From NCBI GenBank assembly GCA_900208305.1, contig OAPG01000010.1:186001-250000 (forward strand): 64,000 nucleotides of DNA, read 5' to 3'. The notes beneath the pieces are model-generated. The model saw only the letters and a program-made list of their open reading frames with translations, was not told where the DNA came from and did no database searches. This DNA is from Melanopsichium pennsylvanicum. Lineage: Eukaryota > Basidiomycota > Ustilaginomycetes > Ustilaginales. Every line of letters starts with the position of its first letter. Position 1 is the stretch's first letter. Positions 49,844 to 59,778 of the stretch are shown in pieces. Both the position numbers and the translations under genes were made by a program.

Positions 49844-51124
49844 CTAATCCACACCGCGAGAAGGGTCCAGGCCGGAGATCGAAGGCGTTCTGATGAATGG
49901 CGCCGCGCTACTGCTCTGCCTCCTTATGCCCAGTACTTCCGGATGCGTAGGTGGCGGAGGAGGCACAGCGATGTCACTTTTGCTTGACATCGAGGTTAGG
50001 GAGGCTACATTGTGCTGTCCAGCAGCTTGTAGCTCTTCACCGAGCTCTTTTTCACCTTTGACTACGACAAGTGAGCAAGAAATCGCCAGACCCGGCTCTA
50101 CCACAAAGGTAGTGTTTGTGCCTCCTACACTGCTTCTCGCACCATTCTGTCTGGTCGAAATAGCATCCGAGAGAACAGTGAGCGTAGCTGCATCTGCTAT
50201 CGAGCCGCTTCCGGACTCCCACTTGTTCGCATTGATTGGCCCTTGATTCGTGATTCTGACATATTGATGCCTGCTCTCATCACTGTCAGTACTGCTTGAA
50301 GCTCCACCATCCTCAGCTTCTGATCGAAGGGATGCAAGATTTTGATGAGCTGATACAAGCCCATCTCTGCTGTTTCTTATGAGCGAGACTGTCGAAGTGG
50401 GACTGGCCACCAAGTCCTCGCTTCCTCTTCTTCCCTCGTCGCTGTTTAGCATCTGCCTCTGTCGCGACCGAATCACTTCCTCCCTCTCTCTCTTGAGCTC
50501 TTCTTTGATCTGCTTCTTCTCTTCCTTTTCTCTCTTTTTCCTTTCTCTTTTCTCTCCGCTCTCTGAAATTTTCTTCTCCTTCCCCTCCTTCAAGCCTCTA
50601 CTCCATCCGGAAACCGCTTTGATCGCTGAGCTTGGTGCAGTTTTTGCGCCTGTTGCGGTCCTTCTCTGCATGGTAGGATCAGTTAGCTTTTCTGCGACAC
50701 CTTTCTGCGAGAACTCGACAAGCTGTACAATGGCATCCTTCTGTTCGTCGGAGAGGAGCGGGCCTGCAGTGAGGGAGAGAGCAGTCTCAACAGCGGTCGG
50801 CAGAATAGAGGTTTCGCTTAGAGCTTTGCGCAACCATGAATTCTTCTTTCCTAAACTTTCCGTTTCAGCTTCCGTAATGGGGCATTTTGAGTAAGTAGGT
50901 GTAGCGGAATGAGAGGCAGTCAGGTTGGTGTCAATAGTCCCTTTGATGAGAAGCTCGTGGATCTGGCGTTTGATGACAGGGTCGAAACCTCCAATCTCGG
51001 ATAGATAGCCAAGCGTCGCCCGCACTTGTGATAGAAGGAACTCAACTTGCGTTGGTGGTGGCTGGGCGGACCGTCTCGTCGGGAGCGGTGGTGGAACAGG
51101 GCCACCGCCAATCGCTGCACTCAT
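49844..51124 (-). CDS. Hypothetical proline-rich protein with a basic/acidic coiled-coil region
   Basis: 426 aa from ATG 51124 (the longer frame starts with GTG). I do not recognise the family. The N-terminus has PPPLPTRR (about 11-18), a good class of SH3-binding motif. Residues 25-130 look folded and helical (VEFLLSQVRATLGYLSEIGGF...). About 175-230 is an almost uninterrupted Lys/Glu/Arg coiled coil (KREKEEKKQIKEELKRE). The C-terminus is Ser/Gly-rich with a second proline cluster (PPPPPTHPE). This layout suggests a scaffold or cytoskeleton-associated protein; that is inference only. Single exon. Confidence 0.65.
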   Translation of the reverse strand: MSAAIGGGPVPPPLPTRRSAQPPPTQVEFLLSQVRATLGYLSEIGGFDPVIKRQIHELLIKGTIDTNLTASHSATPTYSKCPITEAETESLGKKNSWLRKALSETSILPTAVETALSLTAGPLLSDEQKDAIVQLVEFSQKGVAEKLTDPTMQRRTATGAKTAPSSAIKAVSGWSRGLKEGKEKKISESGEKRERKKREKEEKKQIKEELKREREEVIRSRQRQMLNSDEGRRGSEDLVASPTSTVSLIRNSRDGLVSAHQNLASLRSEAEDGGASSSTDSDESRHQYVRITNQGPINANKWESGSGSIADAATLTVLSDAISTRQNGARSSVGGTNTTFVVEPGLAISCSLVVVKGEKELGEELQAAGQHNVASLTSMSSKSDIAVPPPPPTHPEVLGIRRQSSSAAPFIRTPSISGLDPSRGVD

Positions 51125-51611
51125 GTTGCTAGTTGTGCCAAGCTGGAGTTGAGAGCGAGGAAAGATCACATACAGAAGTGAGCTGGACGAGACGGCACTT
51201 TTGTGTCCATCGAAGGCTGACCTTACGTAACAAGATCTGGTAGTGATCGTGACCAGCAGGAAAGATTTTCCAACAGGCTATTAACAGGGATCGCTGTCCA
51301 GACCGGCCATTTTTTCAGATGCGTATAATACGTCGTTTGCCGGCTAATAACAGTTTTGAAGCTGCGTTCTTGACTTGCACCTTGACTTGCATAGCCGCCC
51401 TTGCTATGTGGAGGCTACCGTCTCTAACCTGGTAAACAGCAAGCTCCTTGCCAAAAGAGCATTCTTTCCTTCCTCTCAAAGTCGTAGCTTCTCACTGCTC
51501 AATTCTGCTAACTCAAGGCACGCACAAGTTCGAGCACCCATAAGCTCAACGGCCATTTGCGTTGATGTTTGAAAACCAAGATGTCATCTCATGTGAAGCG
51601 AGCTGCTCGCA
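51125..51611. other. Short intergenic region
   Basis: 487 bp between the start of the hypothetical gene and the end of the CHR transporter gene. It contains the promoter of the former. No ORF or motif is recognised. Confidence 0.5.
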
Positions 51612-53664
51612 CTAGAAGAAAGCTTGTTGGCGCTCCGTGCCGGCTGCGCCTACAACACCAAACCATGCCAGACCGGCTACTGCACCAGCCAGAATTGTCA
51701 CAGCAGGAGGACTCTTGAACCACTGTGTCGCAACAAACGCTGAGCTTGCCACGACACCCCAGAAAGGATCCGAAGTTAGCGGTCCGCTCTGGCTCGCAGC
51801 TTCCATTACAACACCACGGGCTGGTGTGTAGATATATCCGACTGTTGGCAAGTGTCAAAGTCGGCTGTCATCAGTATATACTTTTGCTACGTTGAAGCTT
51901 CGTGACACGACTAGGTGTGGATGATACTTACCGAGAAAGAGTTGCCAGACAGCGGTGTACACAAGACCCGTAGCAGAAGCGTTCAGTCCACGCAGGACAG
52001 ACTTGGTCACCTCGTGCTTGCGCCAGGTATGGTAGAGGGGCAGGAGGGAGAGTTTGAGGAGAAGGCCCGGAGAAAAGATGCCGAGCCAGCCCAGGAAGGC
52101 GCCAAGAGCAGGATTGTTGGGGATAGAGAGAACGCCTAGGTAGGCGGCAAAGTTGAAGTTGGGTCCAGGGAATGCTTGCAGGATGGCAAATCCAAGCAAA
52201 AAGTCTCGAGAGTCAACCTGTTTCGTTCGATGCAATAGCAAAAGGGGAGAGAGAGACTGGTTTAGTATGCTGCACACGAGCCTGTTCATGGCGATGACGA
52301 ACGAAGAGGGACTTACCCAGCCTGAATTGGCACCAAAGTAGTACAACAGCGAGTGCAGATGGCATCGGAATGTCAAAGAGGTCGGTCAGCAAGGCGAGTT
52401 ATCGAGAAGGTGCAAAAACGTTGTGGGGTAACCTACCATTCTCTACGGTGTATCCACGAAGCAAAGGAACAACAACTGGACCTCCACCAAAGATGATGAC
52501 GCCTGCAATCATCATGTTGGTGAAGAAATCCAGAGTCCTTGGGGGCGATTTGAGCTGCGATCGCGTCACAACAACAGTTACGACGAGGATGATGAAGCCG
52601 GCTCCGAGCGCCAAAGCAATCTTGTGGGGGAGGACCATGATGGGGGTTCGACGGTTAATCTCCGCTGAGTTGGTTTCGTTCGAGATTGCGTTGGAAGCAT
52701 TGTGATCTGCACTTTGAGCTGACCTATGTCGCAAATTGGCTTGAGTGGAGCTTGCACCGACTTGGAATGGGAGCTCTTGGACGGCAGGAGCAGGCTGCTT
52801 CTTGTCCGTGGCGTCAAGCGAAGCGCGACGGGTGGAAGCGACGGGTTCGAGCTCGATAACCTGTGCCGAGAAATTCTGACGGTTGTTCTGAGCTGGATTG
52901 TGGTTCTTGACAGCCTTGCGATTTCGAAGATTGAGCTTTGCAGAAACGCCCTTGACTATGCGATGTCGATAATCATATGCCAACGTTATCAAACCACCGC
53001 CGAAGACGAGCACAGGATACATCCATGGTGCATGGTAGCAGATTCCAAAAGACGCCGAACCTATCACTAAAAGTCTGGTGATAGGATCGGTGATCGACGA
53101 CTTGCTTAACTGGAACGCAGCCAAAGCAATCAATCCGACTGCTGCTGCGTTGAGACCTGTCAACAGGCCCAGTACGATGGGCGGGAGCCTTTCTGGAAAC
53201 TTTCTAACGCCGGCGCCGAGCGCTGCCATCCCCGCCGCGCCTGGAATCGACCAGAACAGGAATGCGACCAGCCCGGCCAGCGTCCCGTTGCGCGCTAGAG
53301 CGATGGAGAAAGCGAGCTGAGTGGAGCCTGGGCCTGGTAGTGCATTTCCCAGAGAAAAGAGGTCGGCAAAGGTAGTTGCATCAAGCCAGGCGAGATTTTC
53401 AACAAAGCGTTTGCGGAGGATGACGACGTGGACGCCTGGTCCACCAAACGCGGTGAAGCCGAGATCCCAGAAGTGGCGGATGGTCTCTACGAGTCTGACG
53501 CTGATCTTGAGGTTGCGGCGATCTTGATGTTCCAATTCGAGCGAGGGAATGCCCGCCGCGGCTGTGGGTGTGGCTTCTGTCGTGAAAGCTGATGAGGGTC
53601 GAGGGGCACGCTCATTGTTTGATGCGTGCGATGGCGATCGAGTGACGACCTGAGTAGCCGACAT
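51612..53664 (-). CDS. CHR-family chromate/anion transporter, four exons with a 5-nt microexon
   Basis: Exons 53664-52437, 52321-52317, 52217-51932 and 51841-51612 give 582 aa. Two homologous CHR halves are visible: the first with GFTAFGGPGVHV and LPGPGSTQLAFSIALARNG (starting about residue 60), the second with IIFGGGPVVVPLLRGYTVENG, GWVDSRDFLLGFAILQAFPGPNFNFAAYLG. The Gly-Trp before VDSRD comes from the 5-nt exon; skipping it shifts the frame to a stop. About ten membrane spans are expected, with a hydrophilic loop (about 265-375) between halves, as in filamentous fungi. Members export or import chromate, often in competition with sulfate. The ATG at 53664 was chosen over an upstream frame that looks non-coding. 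Confidence 0.9.
51842..51931 (-). other. Third intron of the CHR transporter gene
   Basis: 90 bp, GTAAGT...CCAACAG, phase 1. It joins WQLFL to VGYIYTPARGVV. Confidence 0.85.
52218..52316 (-). other. Second intron of the CHR transporter gene
   Basis: 99 bp, GTAAGT...AAACAG, phase 0, downstream of the microexon. Confidence 0.85.
52322..52436 (-). other. First intron of the CHR transporter gene
   Basis: 115 bp, GTAGGT...ATTCAG, phase 1, upstream of the microexon GCTGG. Confidence 0.82.
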
Positions 53665-54859
53665 GATGTCGAGGACCTCGAAGCAGCCATATGAGGTTGT
53701 AATGTGGTGTTGGAACCAAAAGAGCAAGCTCGAGTTGGCGAATGCTTTGACTATACAGTATACCGAGGAGCGGCAAGCAGCAGAGTCAAAGAGACGTTTG
53801 TAAATTACAAGACCGGTTTGCACTTTCACGACTTGAGTCTTGCAGTGATTCTCAGGCATGCTCAGGCAGCAAACCTGATAATTTGACAGAGTCTCACCAA
53901 CAAGCAAGTTTACCTTGGATTACTGTACATGGATTACTGTACACAAGAGAGGGTGGGTATGGCCAAGACTCTGTTGAGCGGGGTAACAACACCAGCAGCG
54001 GTGACTGCGCACGTGGGCTTGACAAGTCATTTCCAAATTCGAGTTTGCCCTGAGTTTTGCAAGTTTTTTTAATTATGACATTGTTAGATCTACGTTGGTA
54101 AAGCATTCTTCTTTATTAGAACCTAGAACCCCTACTTGGAACTGAATTCGAATTTGGATTAATAATCATGACAAACTCAGATTCTGAGGAATGACGCCAA
54201 TGGCTGAATCCGCGATAGCCATTGTGCCATGGGGGTAGACAGACTGCCGGTTGTGCGTTTCGCTTCAGACGTCAGATTGATTTACTAATAGTGTTACTGT
54301 GACTTAGCTGCAGAACTAAATCCTTTTCTCCAGATTTTCCTCGCCCATCGCCGCTTTCAGTCCATTTTCCCCGCCATTTTGCTTTGTGCCAGGTCAGTTG
54401 GCAGCTCTGTACCACATTAAATCCTCTCTCCCTGAATTTAAATTAAATTTACTGTAAATTTACACTACACCGTAACTGTCAAAGCTTCGATAATTAAATC
54501 CCGCTCACAAATACAGTAATTCTCTGCTCTTGACACTCGACATCATCTGCGATACCCGAATTATTCCTGACATATGTTCAGGGTTCGTCTTCTCCACGCT
54601 TAATCCTCTTCTTGTCGACATCGATCATTCTCGCTACTCTTGGCTCGGCGTCAATTTACTGCTTGCTCCCTCTCTTACTCTTACATCTCAGCTCACGACA
54701 ACATACTCTTTCACTATGCTGTCTCCCTAACGGTTTCCCTTGGCATTCTAATCAATAGTATAGCCGCTTGGCCATCATTGACGTGGTCTACCTATCTGTT
54801 CATAACGACTCACTTCACACAGCTCCAACCCAGTTTGAGCTGTTCGGACATTTTCCATC
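53665..54859. other. 1.2-kb divergent intergenic region
   Basis: No credible gene. It is AT-rich and dense in the recurring motif: TTACTGTA at 53930 and 53945, the palindrome TTTACTGTAAA at 54448-54458 and TACAGTAA at 54512. A pyrimidine-rich leader precedes the ATG at 54860. Confidence 0.6.
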
Positions 54860-56662
54860 ATGTCAGTCACATCCCAGCCTATTCTATCACAGCAGCCCAC
54901 TCCCACGATGAGCGACGCTATAGCCCTCTCCGAGTCACCAAACAAGCACAATCAGGTCTTGGTTTCCACCGTCTCATCGGGAGAAGCATCATCGCCAGAC
55001 GAGATTGGTTCCGAATCATCCAAGGGCCCCACCATTCTCACTGACACTTCTAGTCAGTCCAAGCCTAAGAGCATTCTCGATAATCCTGACGAAGTTCTTC
55101 CACACAAAGCTTCCAGGTCTGGAAGCGAATCTGGCTTCAAAGCCGCCCTCAAAGCTACCTTTCTACCACCGCCGACCCCTGGTCGCCAGATCAAGGTCGA
55201 AGACGGCAAACGTCTAGGCAAAACTTTCCGCCGCATAGAACCAAGGCCAAACGACTTTGAAGGCGGTCAAGTGCTCGACTACGATCCAAGGGGAAGAGCT
55301 GCCACTGCTGGTGACGGCATCCTTCCACAAGAGTGGATCAAACCTCCTACATCGTCGCAGGACAGACGTGACAGTGCCAGCGAGTCCGGCTATGGCAGTG
55401 ACAAGGAGAGCAGCGTGGGCACGCTCAGTGAGCTCGGCGAGACCAGCGACTTTTCCCGCTCTTACACTTCCGAGGCCGGCTCAGCATGGGGCGATTCGTC
55501 AGAACGTGGCCGCAACCCGTATTCAGCTTCGAACAGAGTAAGAGAAGCTTCCATGGCATCAGTAGCATCCAGTAGCAGCGGTGCAGCCATCAAATTTGCA
55601 CCACTTCCCGTGTCTGGCCGCTTGAAACGTGCCAATTCGATCACCATCGGTGTTGCTGCTCGCTCGCATCTTTTGCAGTCCCAAGGTACCGCCGCTCCCC
55701 CGAGACCTTTGTATACGCCACAGCACGTACACGGCTCCCAGAGCTGGTATACCGGTGCACAACCTCAGGCGCCGCCTCGTTATGACGACGTCATAGATGT
55801 AGGTGAGGAGATCAAGAAGCGTGCAAGTAGGGCATGGAAGCTCATTCGCGGCGGTGGTGGCAGCGGTAGCGACAGCTCCAGCACCAAAGTCAAGGAGAAT
55901 GCCGACCCTGTCGCTTCAGACTCACGGAGCGACGCCGACCAGAAAGGTGCAGCCGATGCAGCGCTGTTCAAAAAGCCCAAGAAGTCGTTCCCCAAGGAAG
56001 GCGCACCTGTAGCAGATCCTGAGACAGGCGAACTCAAGATGGCCAACGGTTCGAATGTGAATACGACGCCCAAGATCTCTCAGGGCCAAGTATCGGATAA
56101 AGCCAAGAAGACTCGGGCGGGAGAAACAGCGAATGGGCGTGTGAGCGGAGACCAAACGCCTCGACGCGCAGCTAGTCCGACAGCGCAGCTTCGTAGCATG
56201 TCGATTTCCGAGGAACCAGAAGCGGAAGAGGCCGCTGCCGCACTCGAGGCTGCTCATGCCAAGAACGTTGCCAAATCAGCTCATCTTGGCAACGGTCACC
56301 ACCACCATGAATTCGAAGACGGTCCACAACACAACACATTTCATCTCGCCGATGAACACGATGCAGCGCACCTGGATTCTGGCGCAGCCACACCGAGGAG
56401 CGGTATGCAGCGACGATTGTCGACTGGTACCTTCTTGCGTGGCTTGTCGATCAGAGGCATTCAGGAGGATCGTAGGAGAAGTCTGCTCGGATTGAATCAG
56501 GAAGGAGAGGAAGAGATGAGGGACAGTGGCGAGGCTGCGGAGAGAATGACGTCCGGGGAGAACAACAGGCATGGTATTGCGGTGAGGACACCGGCGGGTA
56601 AAGAGGAAGAGCTGGGATTGGAGGGTTACGGCCATTCCAGACCTCTAAATTCCAAAACTTGA
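54860..56662 (+). CDS. Hypothetical, largely disordered protein
   Basis: 600 aa, single exon, no recognised family. It is Ser/Gly/Glu/Arg-rich almost throughout. The most conserved-looking part is about 92-147 (FKAALKATFLPPPTPGR..., LGKTFRRIEPRPNDFEGG...). There are many Ser/Thr-Pro and RxxS sites (RRLSTGTF, RRRSLLG), suggesting phosphorylation, and a His-rich patch (GNGHHHHEFED). No signal peptide or membrane span. A second in-frame ATG lies 16 codons in. It reads like a signalling or morphogenesis scaffold, but that is a guess. Confidence 0.7.
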   Translation: MSVTSQPILSQQPTPTMSDAIALSESPNKHNQVLVSTVSSGEASSPDEIGSESSKGPTILTDTSSQSKPKSILDNPDEVLPHKASRSGSESGFKAALKATFLPPPTPGRQIKVEDGKRLGKTFRRIEPRPNDFEGGQVLDYDPRGRAATAGDGILPQEWIKPPTSSQDRRDSASESGYGSDKESSVGTLSELGETSDFSRSYTSEAGSAWGDSSERGRNPYSASNRVREASMASVASSSSGAAIKFAPLPVSGRLKRANSITIGVAARSHLLQSQGTAAPPRPLYTPQHVHGSQSWYTGAQPQAPPRYDDVIDVGEEIKKRASRAWKLIRGGGGSGSDSSSTKVKENADPVASDSRSDADQKGAADAALFKKPKKSFPKEGAPVADPETGELKMANGSNVNTTPKISQGQVSDKAKKTRAGETANGRVSGDQTPRRAASPTAQLRSMSISEEPEAEEAAAALEAAHAKNVAKSAHLGNGHHHHEFEDGPQHNTFHLADEHDAAHLDSGAATPRSGMQRRLSTGTFLRGLSIRGIQEDRRRSLLGLNQEGEEEMRDSGEAAERMTSGENNRHGIAVRTPAGKEEELGLEGYGHSRPLNSKT

Positions 56663-56779
56663 TACATCGTTGTTCCATGCGTTCCATTGCGGACTATAGA
56701 TGATGAATAGTGTACAATCACAACAGCCCAAAAACAAAAACAAAAAAAGCCGGACGTGATGATGTGTGGTTCGGCTGAG

Positions 56780-57679
56780 CTAGTCGAGTCGCGGTCGCTT
56801 GAAGAGTGCATTTGGGTCGATGGTCATGTTGAGTGCTGTTGAGGTTCCCACTGATGTTTCTTGCGGCTGCTGATGTTGGTGCTGAGATGTTTGTGATTGC
56901 AATGGCGGTAGTTTCACTTGTACTGTGATGAGATCTCTCCATGTGCCCATTGTGGGACCATCGAGCATTGTAACCGCATTCTTGCGTGTCCCGACCACTT
57001 CGAAACCGCATTTTTCAAAAAGCCTCTGACAAGCTTGGTTCTCTGGGAAGAAGCTTGCTTGCACCGTTGAGAATCTCGTGTCGCCTTGCAGCGAAGACAA
57101 GATGGCGTTGACCAAAAATGTACCCACTCCCTTATTCCTCTCGACTTCAGCCACCATTACCTGGATCTCTACTGTTCTTCCTTGCCTCCCGTCCGGACCA
57201 ACCACTGCGTCTGAATCCTGTGGGTCTTGATAGAAGCAAGAGAGTAAGGGATATGGGTTGAAGCATGCAATCCAGCCAAGCGTACGATTGTCACGCGGAT
57301 GCACAGCAATGTGACGATGACGCTTGATCATGACTTCGTCGAATCGTTTCCACGTCGGTATGCGACAAGTTGAGATGGCTGCATCGCCTGTGCTGATGCC
57401 GCTCAAGTAGATACGTGCCCATGTTGCTTGACGTAGCTCTGTCAGCACGAGAAGGTTGGCTACTCTATTATTTGAGCTCCTTCGCTCGCCATCCTTGCCT
57501 TTATCTGTTGGTATGGATACGGAAGATGGTGAAGGTGTTGAAAGTGAAGCTGTGGAGGCAACAACGCTGGCTGAAGGTGACGCGGTGGTGGGTTCAAGCG
57601 TTGGTGCGGAAGCGTAGAGAAAGCTAGACCAGTCTTGGCCTGCGGCATGATCGAACATTGACGTTGGGTCCGCACACAT
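56780..57679 (-). CDS. GNAT-family N-acetyltransferase
   Basis: 299 aa. The C-terminal two thirds have the GNAT fold: acetyl-CoA pyrophosphate loop ERNKGVGTFLV (R/Q-x-x-G-x-G/A type) after a beta strand VEIQVMVAEV, and the conserved FFPENQACQRLFEKCGFEVVGT segment with N and the F-x-x-x-GF ending. This most resembles phosphinothricin/RimI-like small-molecule acetyltransferases. The N-terminal 70 residues are Ser/Ala/Pro-rich. The substrate is unknown. The stop codon is 117 bp from that of the preceding gene (convergent). Confidence 0.85.
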   Translation of the reverse strand: MCADPTSMFDHAAGQDWSSFLYASAPTLEPTTASPSASVVASTASLSTPSPSSVSIPTDKGKDGERRSSNNRVANLLVLTELRQATWARIYLSGISTGDAAISTCRIPTWKRFDEVMIKRHRHIAVHPRDNRTLGWIACFNPYPLLSCFYQDPQDSDAVVGPDGRQGRTVEIQVMVAEVERNKGVGTFLVNAILSSLQGDTRFSTVQASFFPENQACQRLFEKCGFEVVGTRKNAVTMLDGPTMGTWRDLITVQVKLPPLQSQTSQHQHQQPQETSVGTSTALNMTIDPNALFKRPRLD

Positions 57680-58458
57680 TCGTCAATTTTGAGATGTCGA
57701 GATCTGTACTTTCAATGAGCCCGCATGGTAAGCGTGTTGGACAGTTGGCAAGCTTGTGCGACGATGGACAAGTATAGATGTCGGCGATAGTTGAACAGGC
57801 GAAATCAGTGGAAAAGAAAAATCTAAATAGAAAAATTGGTTCGAAAATAAATGTGAGAAAAAGATAAAGATAATTTGTCTTTAAAACTTCTGCCGGTGCA
57901 TTCGCCGCGGTTCACCTTAGCGTTCCGCCCGTCACTTCAACCCTTTCCCCGCATCCCTAAATTAATCTGAGCTTATTTACAGTAAGTCTGTTTCCATACG
58001 TAGCCCGGCATATTATTCTAAAGCCAAATCCAATACAGTAAAGCAAAGTAAATAATAAAATAACTTATTTACATTACAATAAATTATGACTACAGTAAAT
58101 AAATAAGTTAGTGAGCCACAGACCTATCTCGCTTGGCTGCAGCTGGATGTCATTCGGTCATAAACGCCTATCGCCGAAAACAACACACTCTTTTCCCAAT
58201 CGTACCCTTTGTACGACCCTCGACCTATGCAATTCGACCTTGACATGCAGCTACCCAATACTTGAAAGCTTGCCTTGCTACTACAATTAATAACACTCAA
58301 CGACATCACTCAAATTCATAAACAAGGCTTAGCCAGTTATACTAGCATAGACTTACTTAACAACGTCCTCGAAAATACTACGTACACGTCCAACATCTCG
58401 CCTTGAGAGCGCCTTCCACAAAGTTTGGACTGTTTCAGCACGCGTCGAATCTCAAAAC
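57680..58458. other. Divergent intergenic region, AT-rich
   Basis: 779 bp with no gene. It has three or four copies of the recurring motif: TACAGTAA at 57979, 58034 and 58091, the last followed by ATAAATAAG. 58020-58110 is the most AT-rich stretch of the window. Confidence 0.6.
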
Positions 58459-59778
58459 ATGCCATCCTCAGGGGTTTCGCAGCCGAACGGTGCTTCACCA
58501 GACCGTCTCAATAGGTCTCGTTCCCGAGGTCGTGCTGGCTTTGTTAGGTCCAGTGCAGAACAGCTTCCGAGACAAATCAGCCGTTCTTCTTCACGAGCCA
58601 GCTTCCTTGGTCGACCGCGTCAGCGTGTCTACCAGATCTATAATGAGAATGGCGCATCCAACAGCCCCCAGGAGAGAAGTAGGAGCGATTCGAGAACGGT
58701 GGGAGAGAGTCTCGAAGACAACGATGCCTTCGTTTTCACCGACGATGACGAGGCGAATGGTAGCTCGGCCCCGACCAAAGTGAAAGGCGAAGGCAAGGCT
58801 CAAAAGCTAGCTTCGACAGCAGAAGAGGATTCCGCTTCTCGCTCCGAAGCCACTACAGTCACTGCCAATTCTGTCCCCGCAACAGCCGCGCCCATAGATT
58901 CGAATAAAGTCCCACATCCTTCTCACCTCCCCACGTCGGACAAGCATAACTCAGATCAAAACAAGGATAAAGACGTCGAAGCGCAAAATAAGCACCCACC
59001 CAAGCCTATTTCTCGCCTTTCGCGCATCCCGTATCCCATCGCGCACTTTCTTGGGCATCGCTCAAAGTCCACCGAGGGTCGCGCTCTTGTTCGTCCGTTG
59101 GAAAAACTCCCACGCAAGATCGAGACTCTCGTCTGGGCATGGATTGGTGCTATGCTGGGACTTGGATTCGTCATGATCACATTTTCCCGCTGGGACCAAT
59201 TTGCCATGTCCTCCAATGATCCCGTGACCGAGTGGACCACCCCAATCGTTATCGGCTCCTTTGGCGCTTCCAGTGTCATCCTATACGGTACGCCCGCATC
59301 ACCGCTTGGCCAACCGAAAGCCTTTGTCGGAGGTCAATTTCTCTCGGCTCTCGTCTCAGTCTGCATCACCAAACTCTTTGAACTCAACCACAACTACAAT
59401 CCAAATCTCATCGATACTCCCAACAGTCTCGTGTGGATTGCAGGGGGGATCGCAACGGGCACAGCGCTGTGCGTCATGATTTTGACAGACACGGTGCATC
59501 CGCCAGGTGGTGCAACTGCCTTATTGGCTGCCACCAGTCCACCTGTAATCAAATTGGGATGGCACTATTTGCCAGTAGTCTTGCTATCCAGTGTCATCAT
59601 GGAAGTGTGGGCCATGCTGTGGATGAACTTGGGCAGAGCTAGGTACCCACACTACTGGTTCTGGCCTCTGGGTCATCCTTACGATCAGAGAGACTTTAGA
59701 GTCAAGTTTCCAGGATTTAAGAAATCCAAGAAGAACAACATATCCAAACGTGCCAAAGGTGCACGTCAGTCCAGATGA
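58459..59778 (+). CDS. HPP-family integral membrane protein
   Basis: 439 aa. Residues 1-205 are a Ser/Arg/Asp-rich cytosolic tail. The HPP domain follows at about 220-415 with four or five membrane spans, the PIVIGSFGASSVILYGTP segment and the family's name-giving HPPGGATALLAA (His347-Pro-Pro). Plant and cyanobacterial HPP proteins are reported in plastid/membrane nitrite transport; fungal members are uncharacterised, so function is left open. The C-terminus is basic (KKSKKNNISKRAKG). A single exon is sufficient. Confidence 0.88.
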   Translation: MPSSGVSQPNGASPDRLNRSRSRGRAGFVRSSAEQLPRQISRSSSRASFLGRPRQRVYQIYNENGASNSPQERSRSDSRTVGESLEDNDAFVFTDDDEANGSSAPTKVKGEGKAQKLASTAEEDSASRSEATTVTANSVPATAAPIDSNKVPHPSHLPTSDKHNSDQNKDKDVEAQNKHPPKPISRLSRIPYPIAHFLGHRSKSTEGRALVRPLEKLPRKIETLVWAWIGAMLGLGFVMITFSRWDQFAMSSNDPVTEWTTPIVIGSFGASSVILYGTPASPLGQPKAFVGGQFLSALVSVCITKLFELNHNYNPNLIDTPNSLVWIAGGIATGTALCVMILTDTVHPPGGATALLAATSPPVIKLGWHYLPVVLLSSVIMEVWAMLWMNLGRARYPHYWFWPLGHPYDQRDFRVKFPGFKKSKKNNISKRAKGARQSR

